Assembly: GCA_947629795.1 (NCBI GenBank)
Contig: CANRFC010000007.1
Span: forward strand, 1 to 64,000
Length of the DNA stretch: 64,000 nt
Source: an uncultured Oscillospiraceae bacterium
GTDB taxonomy: Bacteria > Bacillota > Clostridia > Oscillospirales > Oscillospiraceae
Direction: 5' to 3'
Shown here: positions 26,181 through 38,736 of the stretch, one piece after another
How positions within the stretch are numbered: the stretch's first letter is position 1
Layout of the letters: every line of letters starts with the position of its first letter
Program-made: the position numbers and the translations under genes
Notes under the pieces: model-generated
The model's input: only the letters and a program-made list of their open reading frames with translations
What the model was told of the DNA's origin: nothing
The model's database searches: none

Positions 26181-27605
26181 TCAGTCTTCCTTGGGCTCGT
26201 CGGGGGTCCCGGGCTCCTCCGCGGGGGCCTCGGACTCCGGGACAGGTTCGTCCTGCGGGGCGATGTCTCCATCGGCCCCTGCGGTGCTGTCGTCCGCGGG
26301 AGCCTCGGTCACGGGGACCTCGGCCTCGGCGGCCTTGCGCTCCTCGGCGGCCTGGATGGCCTTTTCGGCGGCGATCTCGGCGGCGGAGGGCTCGGGCACG
26401 GGCTGGGCGTCCTCCGGGGGCTTTTTGGCCGCCACGTCCTCGTGGTAGGGGGTGACGCCGCCGAAGCGGTCGGGGTCGTAGGCCCGGCCCCGGGCGTACT
26501 GGCGGATGCCCACCCGGCTGGCCTCCCGCTGTTCGGGGGTCATCTTGGGCTCGTCGTCCTCTTCCTTGGGTTTCTTCTTGCCCTTGTTCTTCCGGGCCTC
26601 CTCGGCCTGGCGGGCCCGCTCCTCGGCCTTCTCCCGGCGCAGGCGCTTCTCCTCTTCCTTCTCCTCGATCTCCCGCTGTTTGGCGATCTCGGCGGCCTTC
26701 TCATAGTCCTTCTTGAGCAGCTTGGCCGAGAGGACCTCCTGGGCCAGGCCCAGGACGTTGTTGGCGATCCAGTAGATGGACAGGGCGGCGGTCATGGAGA
26801 AGCCGATCCAGAGGGACATGAGGGGGGTGATGAGCATCATGGTGCGGTTGGTCTTCTGGGTCTGGTCGTTCTGGGCCTGGTTGTTCATCTGGTTGGTGCG
26901 CATGCTGATGATGGAGAAGAGGATGCCGGTGGCGGCCGAGACTACGGGGATGAGGAACAGGCCGACGGTCCCCCAGCTCAGGCCGTTGGCCCAGAACTTC
27001 AGATGGGGGATCTGGCTGAGATCCACGCCCAGGAACTGGAAGTTGATGGAGAAGACCTCCCGGGCGGTCTCGCCCACGGCGGACTGCACGGCGGAGATCT
27101 TGTCCGGGGTGATGAGGCTGGAGAGGTAGAGCTGATTATAGCCCATGTCGGCAAAGTCGGCGGCCTCCTTGATCCAGCCGTTGCGCACCGCCTCGGCGCT
27201 CCAGTTCAGAGCCTTGGCGGCGGCGGCGATCTGCTCGCCGGTCATGCCCATCATGTACTTCATGGGCTGGCGGATGATGGCGTACAGGGGAAGCAGGATG
27301 AACAGAGGGATCATGGACCACAGGCATCCGCCCATGGGGGAGACCCCCTCCTTCTCATAGAGCTTCTGGACCTCCGCCTGATAGCGCTGCTGGTCCTTGC
27401 CGTACTGCTTCTGGAGCTTCTGCATCTTCCCGGAGAGCATGTTCATCTGGATCATGCTCCGCTTGCCTTTGAGGGACAGGGGGAAGAGGATGAGCTTTAC
27501 CACCAGGGCAAAGAGGATCAGGGCGATGCCGTAGCTGTTGAAAAACTGGCAGAAGACCGACAGCAGCCAGGAGAAGGGCAGCAGGATGTAATAGGCTACT
27601 CCCAT
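26181..27605 (-). CDS. yidC: Membrane protein insertase YidC/OxaA
   Basis: YidC inserts and folds inner-membrane proteins, alone or with Sec. The 474-residue product has YidC helices in order: an N-terminal helix (YYILLPFSWLLSVFCQFF), the conserved IALILFALVVKLILFPLSLK with the functional Arg/Lys region, LWSMIPLFILLPLYAIIRQP, and later helices near WGTVGLFLIPVVSAATG and LMSLWIGFSMTAALSIYWI. A coiled, highly charged tail (residues about 315-474, EKRLRREKAEERARQ and Glu/Pro-rich) is longer than in most Gram-positive YidC proteins. It lacks an obvious lipoprotein signal. Confidence 0.95.
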   Translation of the reverse strand: MGVAYYILLPFSWLLSVFCQFFNSYGIALILFALVVKLILFPLSLKGKRSMIQMNMLSGKMQKLQKQYGKDQQRYQAEVQKLYEKEGVSPMGGCLWSMIPLFILLPLYAIIRQPMKYMMGMTGEQIAAAAKALNWSAEAVRNGWIKEAADFADMGYNQLYLSSLITPDKISAVQSAVGETAREVFSINFQFLGVDLSQIPHLKFWANGLSWGTVGLFLIPVVSAATGILFSIISMRTNQMNNQAQNDQTQKTNRTMMLITPLMSLWIGFSMTAALSIYWIANNVLGLAQEVLSAKLLKKDYEKAAEIAKQREIEEKEEEKRLRREKAEERARQAEEARKNKGKKKPKEEDDEPKMTPEQREASRVGIRQYARGRAYDPDRFGGVTPYHEDVAAKKPPEDAQPVPEPSAAEIAAEKAIQAAEERKAAEAEVPVTEAPADDSTAGADGDIAPQDEPVPESEAPAEEPGTPDEPKED

Positions 27606-27637
27606 AGGTTCTCAGACCTCCAATATCTTTGGTTTTT

Positions 27638-27856
27638 TCAGGGCACCGGGTCGTACTCGATGCTTGTCTGCCGATGAAAGGGATGGCAGCGCAGGATCCG
27701 CCGGAGCGCCAGCCACCCGCCCTTCCCGACGCCGTAGCGCTCGATGGCGGTGAGGGCGTACTCCGAGCAGGTGGGGATGAACCGGCAGCAGGGGGGCCGG
27801 GTGGGGGAGATATTCCGCCGGTAGAAGCGGATGAGGGACAGAAGAAGCTGCTTCAC
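27638..27856 (-). CDS. yidD: Membrane protein insertion efficiency factor YidD
   Basis: YidD is a small inner-membrane-associated protein that helps YidC-dependent insertion. The 72-residue product has the family motif [20 protein letters not shown], then [13 protein letters not shown] and RILRCHPFH. The GTG start at 27856 overlaps the rnpA stop (GTGA), which suggests translational coupling. An open frame extends further upstream but would overlap rnpA entirely. Confidence 0.94.
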   Translation of the reverse strand: MKQLLLSLIRFYRRNISPTRPPCCRFIPTCSEYALTAIERYGVGKGGWLALRRILRCHPFHRQTSIEYDPVP

Positions 27857-28194
27857 GGCTTTTTCCGCACCCCCAGCCTGTCCAACTGGTGGAGAAGGTC
27901 CCGCTCCAACTGGCCGTAGGGGGCGAAGGCCGCCCGCTGCCGGGCCACCACCACGATGTCCCAGCCGGGGGCCATCTGCCCCTCGTGGATGCGGTAAGCC
28001 TCCCGGATGCGGCGGCGGACCCGGTTGCGGACCACCGCCTTGCCCACCTTGGTGCCCACGGTGAGGCCCAGACGGCTGCGGCGGAGGCGGTTGGGCCGGA
28101 CGTAGACCGCCACGGTGGCCCCCGCCGAGGACTTCCCCTTGGCATACAGACGGCGGAAGAGGTGATTTTCCTTCATGGACACGGTAAACTTCAC
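27853..28194 (-). CDS. rnpA: Ribonuclease P protein component
   Basis: RnpA is the protein subunit of RNase P, which matures the 5' end of tRNAs. The 113-residue product has the hallmark RNR segment ([18 protein letters not shown]) and the substrate-binding start [16 protein letters not shown]. It lies between rpmH and yidD, the standard bacterial order. Confidence 0.96.
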   Translation of the reverse strand: MKFTVSMKENHLFRRLYAKGKSSAGATVAVYVRPNRLRRSRLGLTVGTKVGKAVVRNRVRRRIREAYRIHEGQMAPGWDIVVVARQRAAFAPYGQLERDLLHQLDRLGVRKKP

Positions 28195-28289
28195 CCCTGG
28201 CGCCTCCCTTTTTCCTGATGCACGCTGAGGGCGGCAGAAACAAGTCTACCGCCCTGACCCATATGCCCTATTTGATTTCCCGGCCCACC

Positions 28290-28424
28290 TTAGTGGGACA
28301 GACGGACCCGGCCGGCGCGACGGCGGCGGGAGAGGACCTTCCGGCCGTTGGCAGTGGCCATGCGCTTGCGGAAGCCGTGGACCTTGGAGCGCTGACGCTT
28401 CTTGGGCTGATAGGTACGAACCAT
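28290..28424 (-). CDS. rpmH: 50S ribosomal protein L34
   Basis: The 44-residue, very basic product runs [20 protein letters not shown] to RAGRVRLSH, a full-length L34. The ATG at 28424 follows AGGAGGTGTCCCAAC, and the longer open frame upstream lacks a ribosome site. It is the first gene of the rpmH-rnpA-yidD-yidC-khpB operon and is divergent from dnaA across the origin. Confidence 0.97.
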   Translation of the reverse strand: MVRTYQPKKRQRSKVHGFRKRMATANGRKVLSRRRRAGRVRLSH

Positions 28425-28551
28425 GTTGGGACACCTCCTAAAGTGTTCTTGAACCTCGCATAACGGACCCGGTGGGGCCCGATACCACAACGCCGGAGAA
28501 GTTCCGGCGCGGTTGCTGAAAATCATGCATCCTCATTTCGATGCGAATTGT

Positions 28552-28581
28552 ATTATACTTGAAAACAAATTACAATGTCAA
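28552..28581 (-). promoter_or_regulatory. Promoter of rpmH operon
   Basis: On the minus strand TTGACA and TATAAT (both perfect) are 18 bases apart, giving a leader of roughly 120 bases. Confidence 0.88.
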
Positions 28582-28610
28582 CCTCCTTTTTGCTTTTTTT
28601 ACGCCCTTTT

Positions 28611-28702
28611 TTCGGGAGACCCCACATCTTGTGGAGGTCAAAATTTTCTCCACAATTTTCTTCGGTTTTGTGGAAAATTTTCTTTCCAGAACGTGGTTTT
28701 GC
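28611..28702. other. oriC: oriC-like region upstream of dnaA, DnaA-box-like sites
   Basis: The rpmH-dnaA gap is AT-rich and holds three sites close to the DnaA box TTATCCACA: TGTGGAGGT (28630-28638), TTCTCCACA (28646-28654) and TGTGGAAAA (28669-28677). None is perfect; the clade may prefer TTYTCCACA. With the second cluster between dnaA and dnaN, this looks like a two-part origin as in Bacillus. Confidence 0.7.
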
Positions 28703-28703
28703 G

Positions 28704-28732
28704 TTGCGTTCAATGCGTTTGTTTGGTATAAT
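28704..28732 (+). promoter_or_regulatory. Promoter of dnaA
   Basis: TTGCGT and TATAAT are separated by 17 bases, directly after the DnaA-box-like cluster, which would allow autoregulation. Confidence 0.8.
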
Positions 28733-28775
28733 ATTAAGGAGTGACCGAACAAAGAGATAAAGGGGAACGACACCT

Positions 28776-30101
28776 ATGAATTACGCCGCAGAGGTCTGGA
28801 CCAAGGTCCTCTCCCTCATGGCTGGAGACGGGGAGGGCAAGCTCTCCCAGACCACCATCAACGCCTGGTTCGACGACGCCAAGCCGGTGAGCCTGGACGA
28901 GAAGAGCTTTGTGCTGTGCTCGCCCACGCCCTTCAAGCGGGACCTCATCGCCAAGCGCTATCTGCCCCATATCGCCGCCGCCCTGAAGGAGCTCTTCTCC
29001 GCCGAGATGGAGGTACGCATCATCGGGGAGGAGGAGCTGGAACAGGCGGAGACCGGCGGGGACGATTTTCTCCCCGGCACCGAGGAGTACACCTTTGACA
29101 AGTTCGTGGTGGGCTCCTCCAATAAGTATGCCTATACCGCCGCTCAGGCGGTGGCCGAGAACCCGGGGACCAAGGGATATAACCCCCTGTTCATCTACGG
29201 CGCCTCGGGCCTGGGAAAGACCCACCTGCTCTACGCCATCGCCCACGCCGTACACAGGAAGTTCCCCCAGCACCGCATCGTCTACATCAAGGGGGACGCC
29301 TTCACCAACGAGCTGGTCAACGCCATCCAGCGCCGGCAGAACCAGGAGTTCCGGGACAAGTACCGCTCGGCCGACGTACTGCTCATGGACGACGTGCAGT
29401 TCATCGCCGGCAAGGATTACAGCCAGGAGGAGATGTTCCACACCTTCAACTCCCTCTACGAGGCGGGCCACCAGATCGTCTTCACCGCCGACCGGCCCCC
29501 CAAGGAGATGTCCCGTCTGGACGAGCGGCTCCAGACCCGGTTCAGCTGGGGCCTGCCCGTGGATATCCAGCCCCCGGACTACGAGACCCGGATGGCCATC
29601 ATCAAGAACAAGGCCATCCGCCGGGGAGTGGACCTGCCCGACCCGGTGCTGCGGTATATCGCCGACAACATCACCTCCAACGTCCGGCAGATCGAGGGCA
29701 CGGTGAACAAGATCCTGGCCTTCCATGAGCTCATGGGGGAGGAGATCGACGTGGACACGGTCTCCCGGGCGGTGCGGGACATGTTCAAGGAAAAGAGCGA
29801 GTTCCTCCCCACGGTGGACGAGATCATCGAAGAGGTGGCCAAGTTCTACAACATCGACCCCAAGGACATCCGGGGCCAGGCCCGGACCCGGAACATCATG
29901 CGGGCGAGACAGGTGGCCATGTACGAGATCCGGCGGATGACCAACCTCTCCCAGGACTCCATCGGCAAGGAGTTCGGCGGGAGGGACCACACCACGGTGA
30001 AGCACTCCATCGAGCAGGTGGAAAAGCTCATCAAGACCGACCCCGGCATGGCCGAGGTCATCAAGGACATCAACGCCAACATCAACGCCCGGTACGAGTG
30101 A
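28776..30101 (+). CDS. dnaA: Chromosomal replication initiator DnaA
   Basis: DnaA binds origin boxes and opens the duplex. The 441-residue product has domain I at the N-terminus (AEVWTKVLSLMAGDGEGKLS), a short linker, the AAA+ domain III with Walker A GASGLGKTHLLYAIAH near residue 145 and Walker B VLLMDDVQFIAGK near residue 206, and domain IV with the box-recognition segment GGRDHTTVKHSIEQV near the C-terminus. All parts are present, with length typical of Firmicutes. Confidence 0.98.
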   Translation: MNYAAEVWTKVLSLMAGDGEGKLSQTTINAWFDDAKPVSLDEKSFVLCSPTPFKRDLIAKRYLPHIAAALKELFSAEMEVRIIGEEELEQAETGGDDFLPGTEEYTFDKFVVGSSNKYAYTAAQAVAENPGTKGYNPLFIYGASGLGKTHLLYAIAHAVHRKFPQHRIVYIKGDAFTNELVNAIQRRQNQEFRDKYRSADVLLMDDVQFIAGKDYSQEEMFHTFNSLYEAGHQIVFTADRPPKEMSRLDERLQTRFSWGLPVDIQPPDYETRMAIIKNKAIRRGVDLPDPVLRYIADNITSNVRQIEGTVNKILAFHELMGEEIDVDTVSRAVRDMFKEKSEFLPTVDEIIEEVAKFYNIDPKDIRGQARTRNIMRARQVAMYEIRRMTNLSQDSIGKEFGGRDHTTVKHSIEQVEKLIKTDPGMAEVIKDINANINARYE

Positions 30102-30342
30102 GGCTCTGTCACCCCCTTTTTCCACCGTTTCCCGTGGAAAGAGGAAAACAGACGGTGGAAAACTTTCCTTCCCTTTTTTGACTTGGGGAAAACCTCCTTT
30201 TTTTCCACCCCTTTCCCACCCTCCCTTTTCCCGCTCCTTCCGGCGTTTTTTTGATTTTTCCCCCCTTTCCCCCTTGCTATAACGAGAACTAAAAATAAAA
30301 ACCTTCCTCCCCTGTGGAGAAAAAGAAAGGACGGTCAGCCAT
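30102..30342. other. oriC: oriC-like region between dnaA and dnaN
   Basis: This 241-bp gap has five DnaA-box-like sites: TTTTCCACC (30118), CGTGGAAAG (30133), GGTGGAAAA (30154), TTTTCCACC (30201) and TGTGGAGAA (30313). A strongly pyrimidine-rich top-strand tract (about 30160-30285) leads into the AT-rich ACTAAAAATAAAAACC (30289-30304), a candidate unwinding element. An extended -10-like TGCTATAAC at 30275-30283 may serve dnaN. Confidence 0.7.
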
Positions 30343-31458
30343 ATGAAATTTTCCTGCGAGAAGGCCCTGCTCCAGGCGGCCATCGCCACCTCGTCCCGGG
30401 CGGCCTCCCCCAAGAGCACCATCCCCGCCCTGGAGGGCATCCTTCTGGAGGCCGACACCCAGCTCCGGCTCACCGGCTACAACCTGGAGACCGGGATCCG
30501 CACGGTGGTGCCCGCCCAGATCGAAGAGGGGGGCGCCCTGGTCATGTCCTCCCGGCTCTTCGGGGACATCGTGCGCAAGCTCCCCGACGACATGGTGACC
30601 TTCTCGGCCCAGGGGCTCACGGTCCACATCGAGTGCGGCATGAGCCAGTTCAACATCCAGGGCATCGATCCTGACGACTTCCCCGAGCTGCCCACGGTGG
30701 ACGAGGAGGCCAGCCTGGAGCTCAAGCAGTCCACCCTGGGGGACATGATCTCCCGGACCCTCTTCGCCATCAGCGACAACGAGGCCCGGCCTGTGCTCAC
30801 CGGCTCCCTCTTCGAGGTGCGCCAGGGGACGCTGGCGGTGGTGTCGGTGGACGGCCAGCGCCTGGCCATCCGCCGGGAGAAGCTGGAAAAGGCGCCGGCG
30901 AAGGACTTCTCCTTCGTGGTCCCCGGCGCCGCCCTCAATGAGGTGCGGGGCATCTGTTCCGACACCGACGAGGCGGTGGAGATCGACGCCGGCGCCCGGC
31001 ACATCCTGTTCCAGGTGGGCTCCACCATTTTGGTGACCCGGCGGCTGGAGGGGGAGTTCCTGGACTACCGCCAGGCCATCTCCCGGAAGAGCTCGGTGGA
31101 GCTCACCGCGGACATCCGCGCCCTCATGTCCTCCATCGACCGGGTGAGTCCCATCATCAGTGAGAAATTCAAGAGCCCCCTGCGCTGCCTGGTGGGGGAC
31201 GGGTTCATCCACTTCACCACCCGCACCGCCATCGGCGACGCCGAGGACCGCTGCCCGGTCTCCGGGAACGGCGGGGATCTGATGATTGGCTTCAACCACC
31301 GGCTGCTCATGGACGCACTGAAGGTGGTGCCCTGTGAGCAGGCCCTTCTGAGACTGGGGACCCCCTCCTCGCCCTGTATCATCGTCCCCCAGGACGCCCC
31401 CGAGGGGGAGGAGGACTTCCTCTTCATGGTGCTGCCGGTGCGGCTGAGCGCGGGGTAA
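30343..31458 (+). CDS. dnaN: DNA polymerase III beta subunit (sliding clamp)
   Basis: The clamp tethers the polymerase to DNA as a ring-shaped dimer. The 371-residue product opens [20 protein letters not shown] and has the three-domain clamp pattern ([19 protein letters not shown], then later [10 protein letters not shown] and [10 protein letters not shown]). It ends [13 protein letters not shown], the usual clamp C-terminus. Confidence 0.97.
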   Translation: MKFSCEKALLQAAIATSSRAASPKSTIPALEGILLEADTQLRLTGYNLETGIRTVVPAQIEEGGALVMSSRLFGDIVRKLPDDMVTFSAQGLTVHIECGMSQFNIQGIDPDDFPELPTVDEEASLELKQSTLGDMISRTLFAISDNEARPVLTGSLFEVRQGTLAVVSVDGQRLAIRREKLEKAPAKDFSFVVPGAALNEVRGICSDTDEAVEIDAGARHILFQVGSTILVTRRLEGEFLDYRQAISRKSSVELTADIRALMSSIDRVSPIISEKFKSPLRCLVGDGFIHFTTRTAIGDAEDRCPVSGNGGDLMIGFNHRLLMDALKVVPCEQALLRLGTPSSPCIIVPQDAPEGEEDFLFMVLPVRLSAG

Positions 31459-31462
31459 GGCC

Positions 31463-31675
31463 ATGGAGGAGAAGACCATTCCCATCACCACGGAGTACAT
31501 TAAGCTCCAGGACCTTCTGAAATTCGCCGGGGTCTCCGACACCGGGGGCGAGGCCAAGGTGGACATCCAGGAGGGCCGGGTGAAGGTCAACGGAGAGGTG
31601 TGCACCATGCGGGGGAAAAAGCTCCGGCCCGGCGACACCGCCGAGCTTTCCGGCGTGAGGCTCCGGGTCCGATGA
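31463..31675 (+). CDS. rlbA: S4-domain protein RlbA/YaaA
   Basis: The 70-residue protein is essentially one S4 RNA-binding domain ([20 protein letters not shown], then [20 protein letters not shown]). It sits between dnaN and recF as in Bacillus, where it is linked to ribosome assembly. Its stop overlaps the recF start (ATGA), so translation is probably coupled. Confidence 0.92.
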   Translation: MEEKTIPITTEYIKLQDLLKFAGVSDTGGEAKVDIQEGRVKVNGEVCTMRGKKLRPGDTAELSGVRLRVR

Positions 31676-32775
31676 TCCTTCAGCGCTTGGAGCTGGATTT
31701 CTTCCGCAACTACGTTCATGCCCAGGCGGAGCTCTCCGCCGGGGTCAACGTGATCTGCGGGGAGAATGCCCAGGGAAAGACCAACCTTCTGGAGGCGGTG
31801 AGCTTCCTCTCGGCCGCCAGGAGCCACCGGGCCCGGTACGACAGGGAGCTGATCCAGTTCGGGGTGGACCACGCCTTTCTGAAGGGAGAGGTCCTCTCCC
31901 GGGAGCGGAACTTCACCCAGGAGATCCGCCTTCACCGGGGGGAGCGGCGGCAGCTCTTTTCTAACGGGGTTAAGCTCAAGGCCGCCAGCGAGCTCTCCCA
32001 GGTGCTCAACACCATCCTCTTCTGCCCCGAGGACCTGAGCCTCATCAAGGATGCCGCCGCCCAGCGCCGCCGGTTCCTGGATGACGCCATCTGTCAGCTC
32101 CGGCCCAAGTACGCCGCCGCCCTGGCGGAGTACCGGCGGCTCTACGACCAGAAATCCCGGATCCTGAAGGACTGGGAGGAAAAGCCCTCCCTTCTGGACA
32201 CCCTGGACGACTTCAACCTCCGCATGGCCCAGGTGGGCGCGGTGCTCATCCACTACCGGGCCCACTTCGTGCGGCGGCTGGCCCAGCTGGCCCCCGCCAT
32301 CCAGACCGACTTCTCCGGCGGTCGGGAGCGGCTGGAGCTGCAATATGCCACCGTCAGCACCGTAAGGGACCCCCTGGCCGCCCCAAAGGAGCTTCTGGAG
32401 GCCTTGCTGGAGCACCAGCAGACCCACAGGAGAGCCGAGCTGGAGTCCGGACTGTGCCTGTCCGGGCCCCACAAGGACGACCTGGAGGTCCTCATCGATG
32501 GCCAGAGTGCCAGGCAGTTCGCCTCCCAGGGCCAGACCCGCACCGCCTGCCTGTCCCTGAAGCTGGCCTGCCGGGAGATCTTCCGGGGGGACACCGGGGA
32601 GTGGCCGGTGCTGCTGCTGGACGACGTGCTCTCCGAGCTGGACGCCCGGCGGCAGAGCTTTGTGCTGGAGCGGATCACCGGGGGACAGGTCATCCTCACC
32701 TGCTGTGAGGACGACAAGCAGATCGCCCGGAACGGGAAACGTTTTACCGTGGAAAACGGCGTTTTAAAGGAATAG
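31672..32775 (+). CDS. recF: DNA replication/repair protein RecF
   Basis: RecF binds DNA at gaps and helps load RecA. The 367-residue SMC-like ATPase has Walker [15 protein letters not shown] near residue 30, a signature-like region ([15 protein letters not shown]), Walker [13 protein letters not shown] near residue 308, and the [17 protein letters not shown] segment. The ATG at 31672 overlaps the rlbA stop. Confidence 0.96.
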   Translation: MILQRLELDFFRNYVHAQAELSAGVNVICGENAQGKTNLLEAVSFLSAARSHRARYDRELIQFGVDHAFLKGEVLSRERNFTQEIRLHRGERRQLFSNGVKLKAASELSQVLNTILFCPEDLSLIKDAAAQRRRFLDDAICQLRPKYAAALAEYRRLYDQKSRILKDWEEKPSLLDTLDDFNLRMAQVGAVLIHYRAHFVRRLAQLAPAIQTDFSGGRERLELQYATVSTVRDPLAAPKELLEALLEHQQTHRRAELESGLCLSGPHKDDLEVLIDGQSARQFASQGQTRTACLSLKLACREIFRGDTGEWPVLLLDDVLSELDARRQSFVLERITGGQVILTCCEDDKQIARNGKRFTVENGVLKE

Positions 32776-32856
32776 AGACAGAAAATCCGCATATTTGCGG
32801 AAGGTGGAGAAATCGGAAGAACAGATGCTTCTGTGAAGCGAGGATAGGAAAAGCGT

Positions 32857-33156
32857 ATGTTTTTGGGGCTTTTTTTGCTGCCGCTTTTGCTCAGTTTGGC
32901 CTTGGAATACGGCGTTTGCAGGCTTCCCAAGAGGCGGTTTTGGCGCTTCATCCCCCCGGTTTTGAGCGCGGTGGCCGCCTTTTCGGTCGCCTGGTTTCGC
33001 TGGCACGGCTGGTCGGACACCGGGGAGAAGGCGCCCGTGGAGACCCTCCTCTTCGTGCCGGGGATCACCGCCCTGGGGGTGTTTTTGGGTCTCTTCCTGG
33101 GCTGGCGGCTCTATAAGCGGCTGTGGGACCCCAGGATCGTGAAAGGGGATAGATAG
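32857..33156 (+). CDS. Small membrane protein of unknown function
   Basis: The 99-residue product has three hydrophobic segments (residues about 1-17, 30-50 and 62-88) and basic loops (RLPKRRFWR and RLYKRLWD). No motif is recognised. It and the next gene lie between recF and remB and are only one base apart, suggesting a functional or merely transcriptional pair. Confidence 0.6.
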   Translation: MFLGLFLLPLLLSLALEYGVCRLPKRRFWRFIPPVLSAVAAFSVAWFRWHGWSDTGEKAPVETLLFVPGITALGVFLGLFLGWRLYKRLWDPRIVKGDR

Positions 33157-33157
33157 A

Positions 33158-33487
33158 TTGTTTCATGTGCTGTTGGTACTGCCCATCCTGGCCCCCTTTC
33201 TGGCCCTGTACGGGGCCGTCGCGGCGGTGCTGCTGGGCGCCCCCTTCTGGGTGGGGGTGACCTTGCAGGTCATCGTCACCGCGGTGACCGAAAAGCGGTT
33301 CCCCCTGTGCCTTCCCGCCGTCTTGGGCGGGGTGTGCGCCGTGGGGTACTTCTTCCTCTTCCGTGGGGTGATCCCCCTGTGGTTCCAGGGCATCTACTGG
33401 GCGGTGTTCTACCTGTGCCTGTGGCTGGCCTGGCTGGTGGTGGGAAAGCTCCGCGCCGCCGTGCTGCGCTGGCTGGGGAGGCGGTAG
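33158..33487 (+). CDS. Small membrane protein of unknown function
   Basis: The 109-residue, strongly hydrophobic protein has about four predicted helices. TTG at 33158 gives the longest form, and GTG at 33167 is an alternative. No motif is recognised. It starts one base after the previous membrane protein and ends one base before remB. Confidence 0.55.
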   Translation: MFHVLLVLPILAPFLALYGAVAAVLLGAPFWVGVTLQVIVTAVTEKRFPLCLPAVLGGVCAVGYFFLFRGVIPLWFQGIYWAVFYLCLWLAWLVVGKLRAAVLRWLGRR

Positions 33488-33488
33488 G

Positions 33489-33752
33489 ATGTACCTGCAC
33501 CTGGGCCTGTCGGTGGTGGTCCCCTACCGGGATATCATCGGCATCTTCGATCTGGACAACGCCTCCTGGTCCCACCGCACCAGGGCCTTCCTGGAGAAGG
33601 CGGAGCGGGAGGAGAGAGTCATCAGCGCCACGGCCAACATCCCCACCTCCTTCGTGGTGTGCCACAGGAGAGGGGAGGAGCCCGTGGTCTACCTCTCCCA
33701 GTTCTCCTCCGCCACCCTGAAGAGCAGGATGGAGAGCGGAAAGCCGGAGTAG
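33489..33752 (+). CDS. remB: Extracellular matrix regulator RemB-like (DUF370)
   Basis: The 87-residue DUF370 protein (MYLHLGLSVVVPYRDIIGIF, then the conserved DLDNASW and a basic C-terminus) sits between recF and gyrB exactly where Bacillus has yaaB/remB. RemA-type relatives are DNA-binding regulators of matrix genes. RemB's own mechanism is less clear. It is probably part of the dnaA-to-gyrA transcription region. Confidence 0.88.
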   Translation: MYLHLGLSVVVPYRDIIGIFDLDNASWSHRTRAFLEKAEREERVISATANIPTSFVVCHRRGEEPVVYLSQFSSATLKSRMESGKPE

Positions 33753-33804
33753 GCGCGGGGGACCGGGGGTTTGCGGGAGAGAGCGAAATATCATAAAATA
33801 CACC

Positions 33805-33852
33805 GGGAAGCGGGGGAAAGTCTCTTTTTCCAAGGGACTTTCCCGTGCTTCC
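33805..33852 (+). promoter_or_regulatory. Long hairpin in the gyrB leader
   Basis: GGGAAGC and GCTTCCC bracket further pairing (GGGAAAGTC with GACTTTCCC), about 19 bp in all with two mismatched positions. It ends 25 bp before the gyrB ATG. No poly-T follows on +, so it may be a leader structure rather than a terminator. Confidence 0.5.
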
Positions 33853-33877
33853 CAGGAAGAATCAGCAGGAGGTAACT

Positions 33878-35857
33878 ATGAGCGACGAGACAATGCAGGA
33901 AGAACTGAAAAAAGAACAGGAGTGGGAGGACAGCGTCACCCAGACCGAGCATGAGTACGGCGGGTCGGAGATCCAGGTCCTGGAAGGGCTGGAAGCCGTC
34001 CGGAAGCGGCCGGGCATGTACATCGGTTCCACCTCCTCCTCCGGATTGCACCACCTGGTCTACGAGATCGTGGACAACGCCATCGACGAGGCCCTGGCGG
34101 GCTACTGCAAGCACATCACCGTGGACATCCTCCCCGGGGACGTCATCAAGGTCACCGACGACGGCCGGGGCGTGCCCGTGGACATCCAGCCCCAGACCGG
34201 CCGGCCCGCCCTGGAGGTGGTGTACACCGTCCTCCACGCCGGCGGCAAGTTCGGCGGCGGCGGCTACAAGGTCTCCGGCGGCCTCCACGGCGTGGGCGGC
34301 AGCGTGGTCAACGCCCTTTCCGAGTGGATGGAGGTCCGGGTCCACAAAAACGGCAGCATCTACGAGGTCAAGTTCTCCCGGGGCAATATGACCCAGGAAA
34401 TGACCGTGGTGGGCAAGACCGACAGGACGGGCACCGAGGTGGTCTTCAAGCCCGACCCCGAGATGTTTACCGACACCACGGTCTACGACTACGACATCCT
34501 CCACACCCGGATGCGGGAGGAGGCCTTCCTCAACGCCGGGCTCCACATCACCATCACCGATCAGCGGGGGGAGGAGCCGGTGTCCGACGCCATGTGCTAT
34601 GAGGGGGGCATCCGGGAGTTCGTGACCTACCTGAACACCAACAAGACCCCGCTCCACGAGCAGGTCATCTACATGGCCGGCCAGAAGGACGACGCCATGG
34701 CCGAGGTGGCCTTCCAGTACAATGACAGCTACAACGAGACCATCCTCTCCTTCGCCAACAACGTCCACACCCCCGAGGGTGGCATGCACGAGGACGGCTT
34801 CAAGCGGGCCCTGACCAACGTGCTCAACGCCTACGGCAAGAAGATGAAGCTCCTCAAGGACGACGACAAGGTCTCCGGCGAGGACTGCCGGGAGGGCCTG
34901 TGCTGCATCATCTCGGTGAAGCTCACCGAGGCCCAGTTCGAGGGGCAGACCAAGGCCAAGCTGGGCAACAGCGAGATCCGGACGCTGGTCAATGCCGTGG
35001 TCACCGACAAGCTCACCGAGTTTTTGGAGGAGAATCCCGCCATCGGCAAGGCCATCCTGGACAAGGCCCTCACCGCCTCCCGGGCCCGGGAGGCCGCCCG
35101 GAAGGCCCGGGAGAGCGTGCGCCGGAAGACCGGCCTGGAGGGGGGCCAGATGCCCGAAAAGCTCCAGGACTGCAACGAGCGGGACCCCAGCCTGTGCGAG
35201 ATCTACATCGTGGAGGGCGACTCCGCCGGCGGTTCGGCCATCCAGGGCCGGGACTCCCGGTTCCAGGCCATTTTGTCCATGTGGGGAAAGATGCTCAACG
35301 TGGAGAAGGCCCGGGCGGACAAAATTTACGGCAACGATAAGCTCTACCCCATGATCGTGGCCCTGGGGGCCGGCATTGGGGACGAGTTTGACATTGAGAA
35401 GCTGCGCTACCACAAGATCATCATTATGGCCGATGCCGATGTGGACGGCGCCCACATCCGCACCCTGCTGCTCACCTTCTTCTTCCGCTATATGCGGCCC
35501 CTCATTGAGAAGGGGTATGTCTACTCCGCCGTGCCGCCCCTCTACAAGCTCACCCGGGGCAAGACGGTGCGGGTGGCCTATTCGGACCCGGAGCGGGACG
35601 CCATCTCCGCCGAGATGCGGGGGGACAACCCCAGCGTGAAGATCGACATCTCCCGCTTTAAGGGCCTGGGCGAGATGGACCCCCATGAGCTGTGGGAGAC
35701 CACCATGGACCCGGAGCGGCGGACCCTCCGGCGGATCACCCTGGACGACGCTGTCAAGGCCGACCAGATCTTCACCGTCCTCATGGGCGAGGAAGTGGAG
35801 CCCCGGAAGGAATGGATCGAGAAGAACGCCCAGTATGCCGTCAATATTGACATTTAA
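33878..35857 (+). CDS. gyrB: DNA gyrase subunit B
   Basis: GyrB supplies the ATPase of the type II topoisomerase that introduces negative supercoils. The 659-residue product has the GHKL ATPase motifs ([22 protein letters not shown] and [15 protein letters not shown]), the TOPRIM motifs EGDSAGG and [16 protein letters not shown], and the gyrase C-terminal [19 protein letters not shown]. The ATG follows AGGAGG. gyrA starts 14 bases after the stop. Confidence 0.97.
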   Translation: MSDETMQEELKKEQEWEDSVTQTEHEYGGSEIQVLEGLEAVRKRPGMYIGSTSSSGLHHLVYEIVDNAIDEALAGYCKHITVDILPGDVIKVTDDGRGVPVDIQPQTGRPALEVVYTVLHAGGKFGGGGYKVSGGLHGVGGSVVNALSEWMEVRVHKNGSIYEVKFSRGNMTQEMTVVGKTDRTGTEVVFKPDPEMFTDTTVYDYDILHTRMREEAFLNAGLHITITDQRGEEPVSDAMCYEGGIREFVTYLNTNKTPLHEQVIYMAGQKDDAMAEVAFQYNDSYNETILSFANNVHTPEGGMHEDGFKRALTNVLNAYGKKMKLLKDDDKVSGEDCREGLCCIISVKLTEAQFEGQTKAKLGNSEIRTLVNAVVTDKLTEFLEENPAIGKAILDKALTASRAREAARKARESVRRKTGLEGGQMPEKLQDCNERDPSLCEIYIVEGDSAGGSAIQGRDSRFQAILSMWGKMLNVEKARADKIYGNDKLYPMIVALGAGIGDEFDIEKLRYHKIIIMADADVDGAHIRTLLLTFFFRYMRPLIEKGYVYSAVPPLYKLTRGKTVRVAYSDPERDAISAEMRGDNPSVKIDISRFKGLGEMDPHELWETTMDPERRTLRRITLDDAVKADQIFTVLMGEEVEPRKEWIEKNAQYAVNIDI

Positions 35858-35871
35858 GGAGGTGACGTATC

Positions 35872-38445
<2,574 letters not shown>

Positions 38446-38447
38446 CC

Positions 38448-38723
38448 ATGGCCTTTCTGGATTCCCGGGAGACCGACACCGAGGAGAAGCTGGATGAGCT
38501 GACGGCCCAGGCCGCCCAGGCCCTGGAGAAGGGGGAGATCGACAAGGCGGAGTACGAAAGCCGCATCCTACAGCTGGAGGCCCGGCGGGCTCTGCTCCTG
38601 GTGGCCCCCGCCATGGACGCCAACGCCGACGCCCAGCTCAAGGACCTGGACTACCTCCACTCCAAGGGCTGGATCACCGATGAGGAGTATCAAGCCCGGC
38701 GGAAGGAGATCACAGGCGCGTGA
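38448..38723 (+). CDS. Small SHOCT-like protein
   Basis: The 91-residue, hydrophilic, helical protein ends with a short SHOCT-like motif (DLDYLHSKGWITDEEYQARRKEI), a pattern thought to mediate protein contacts. It starts 2 bases after gyrA and precedes a membrane protein with a similar C-terminal motif, so the two may interact. Confidence 0.65.
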   Translation: MAFLDSRETDTEEKLDELTAQAAQALEKGEIDKAEYESRILQLEARRALLLVAPAMDANADAQLKDLDYLHSKGWITDEEYQARRKEITGA

Positions 38724-38736
38724 AGGGAGGCCGCCC

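Noticed and set aside
33753-33877. Transcription terminator between remB and gyrB
   Set aside because: The hairpin is strong but has no T-run on the + strand and lies close to the gyrB ribosome site, so it was listed as a leader structure.
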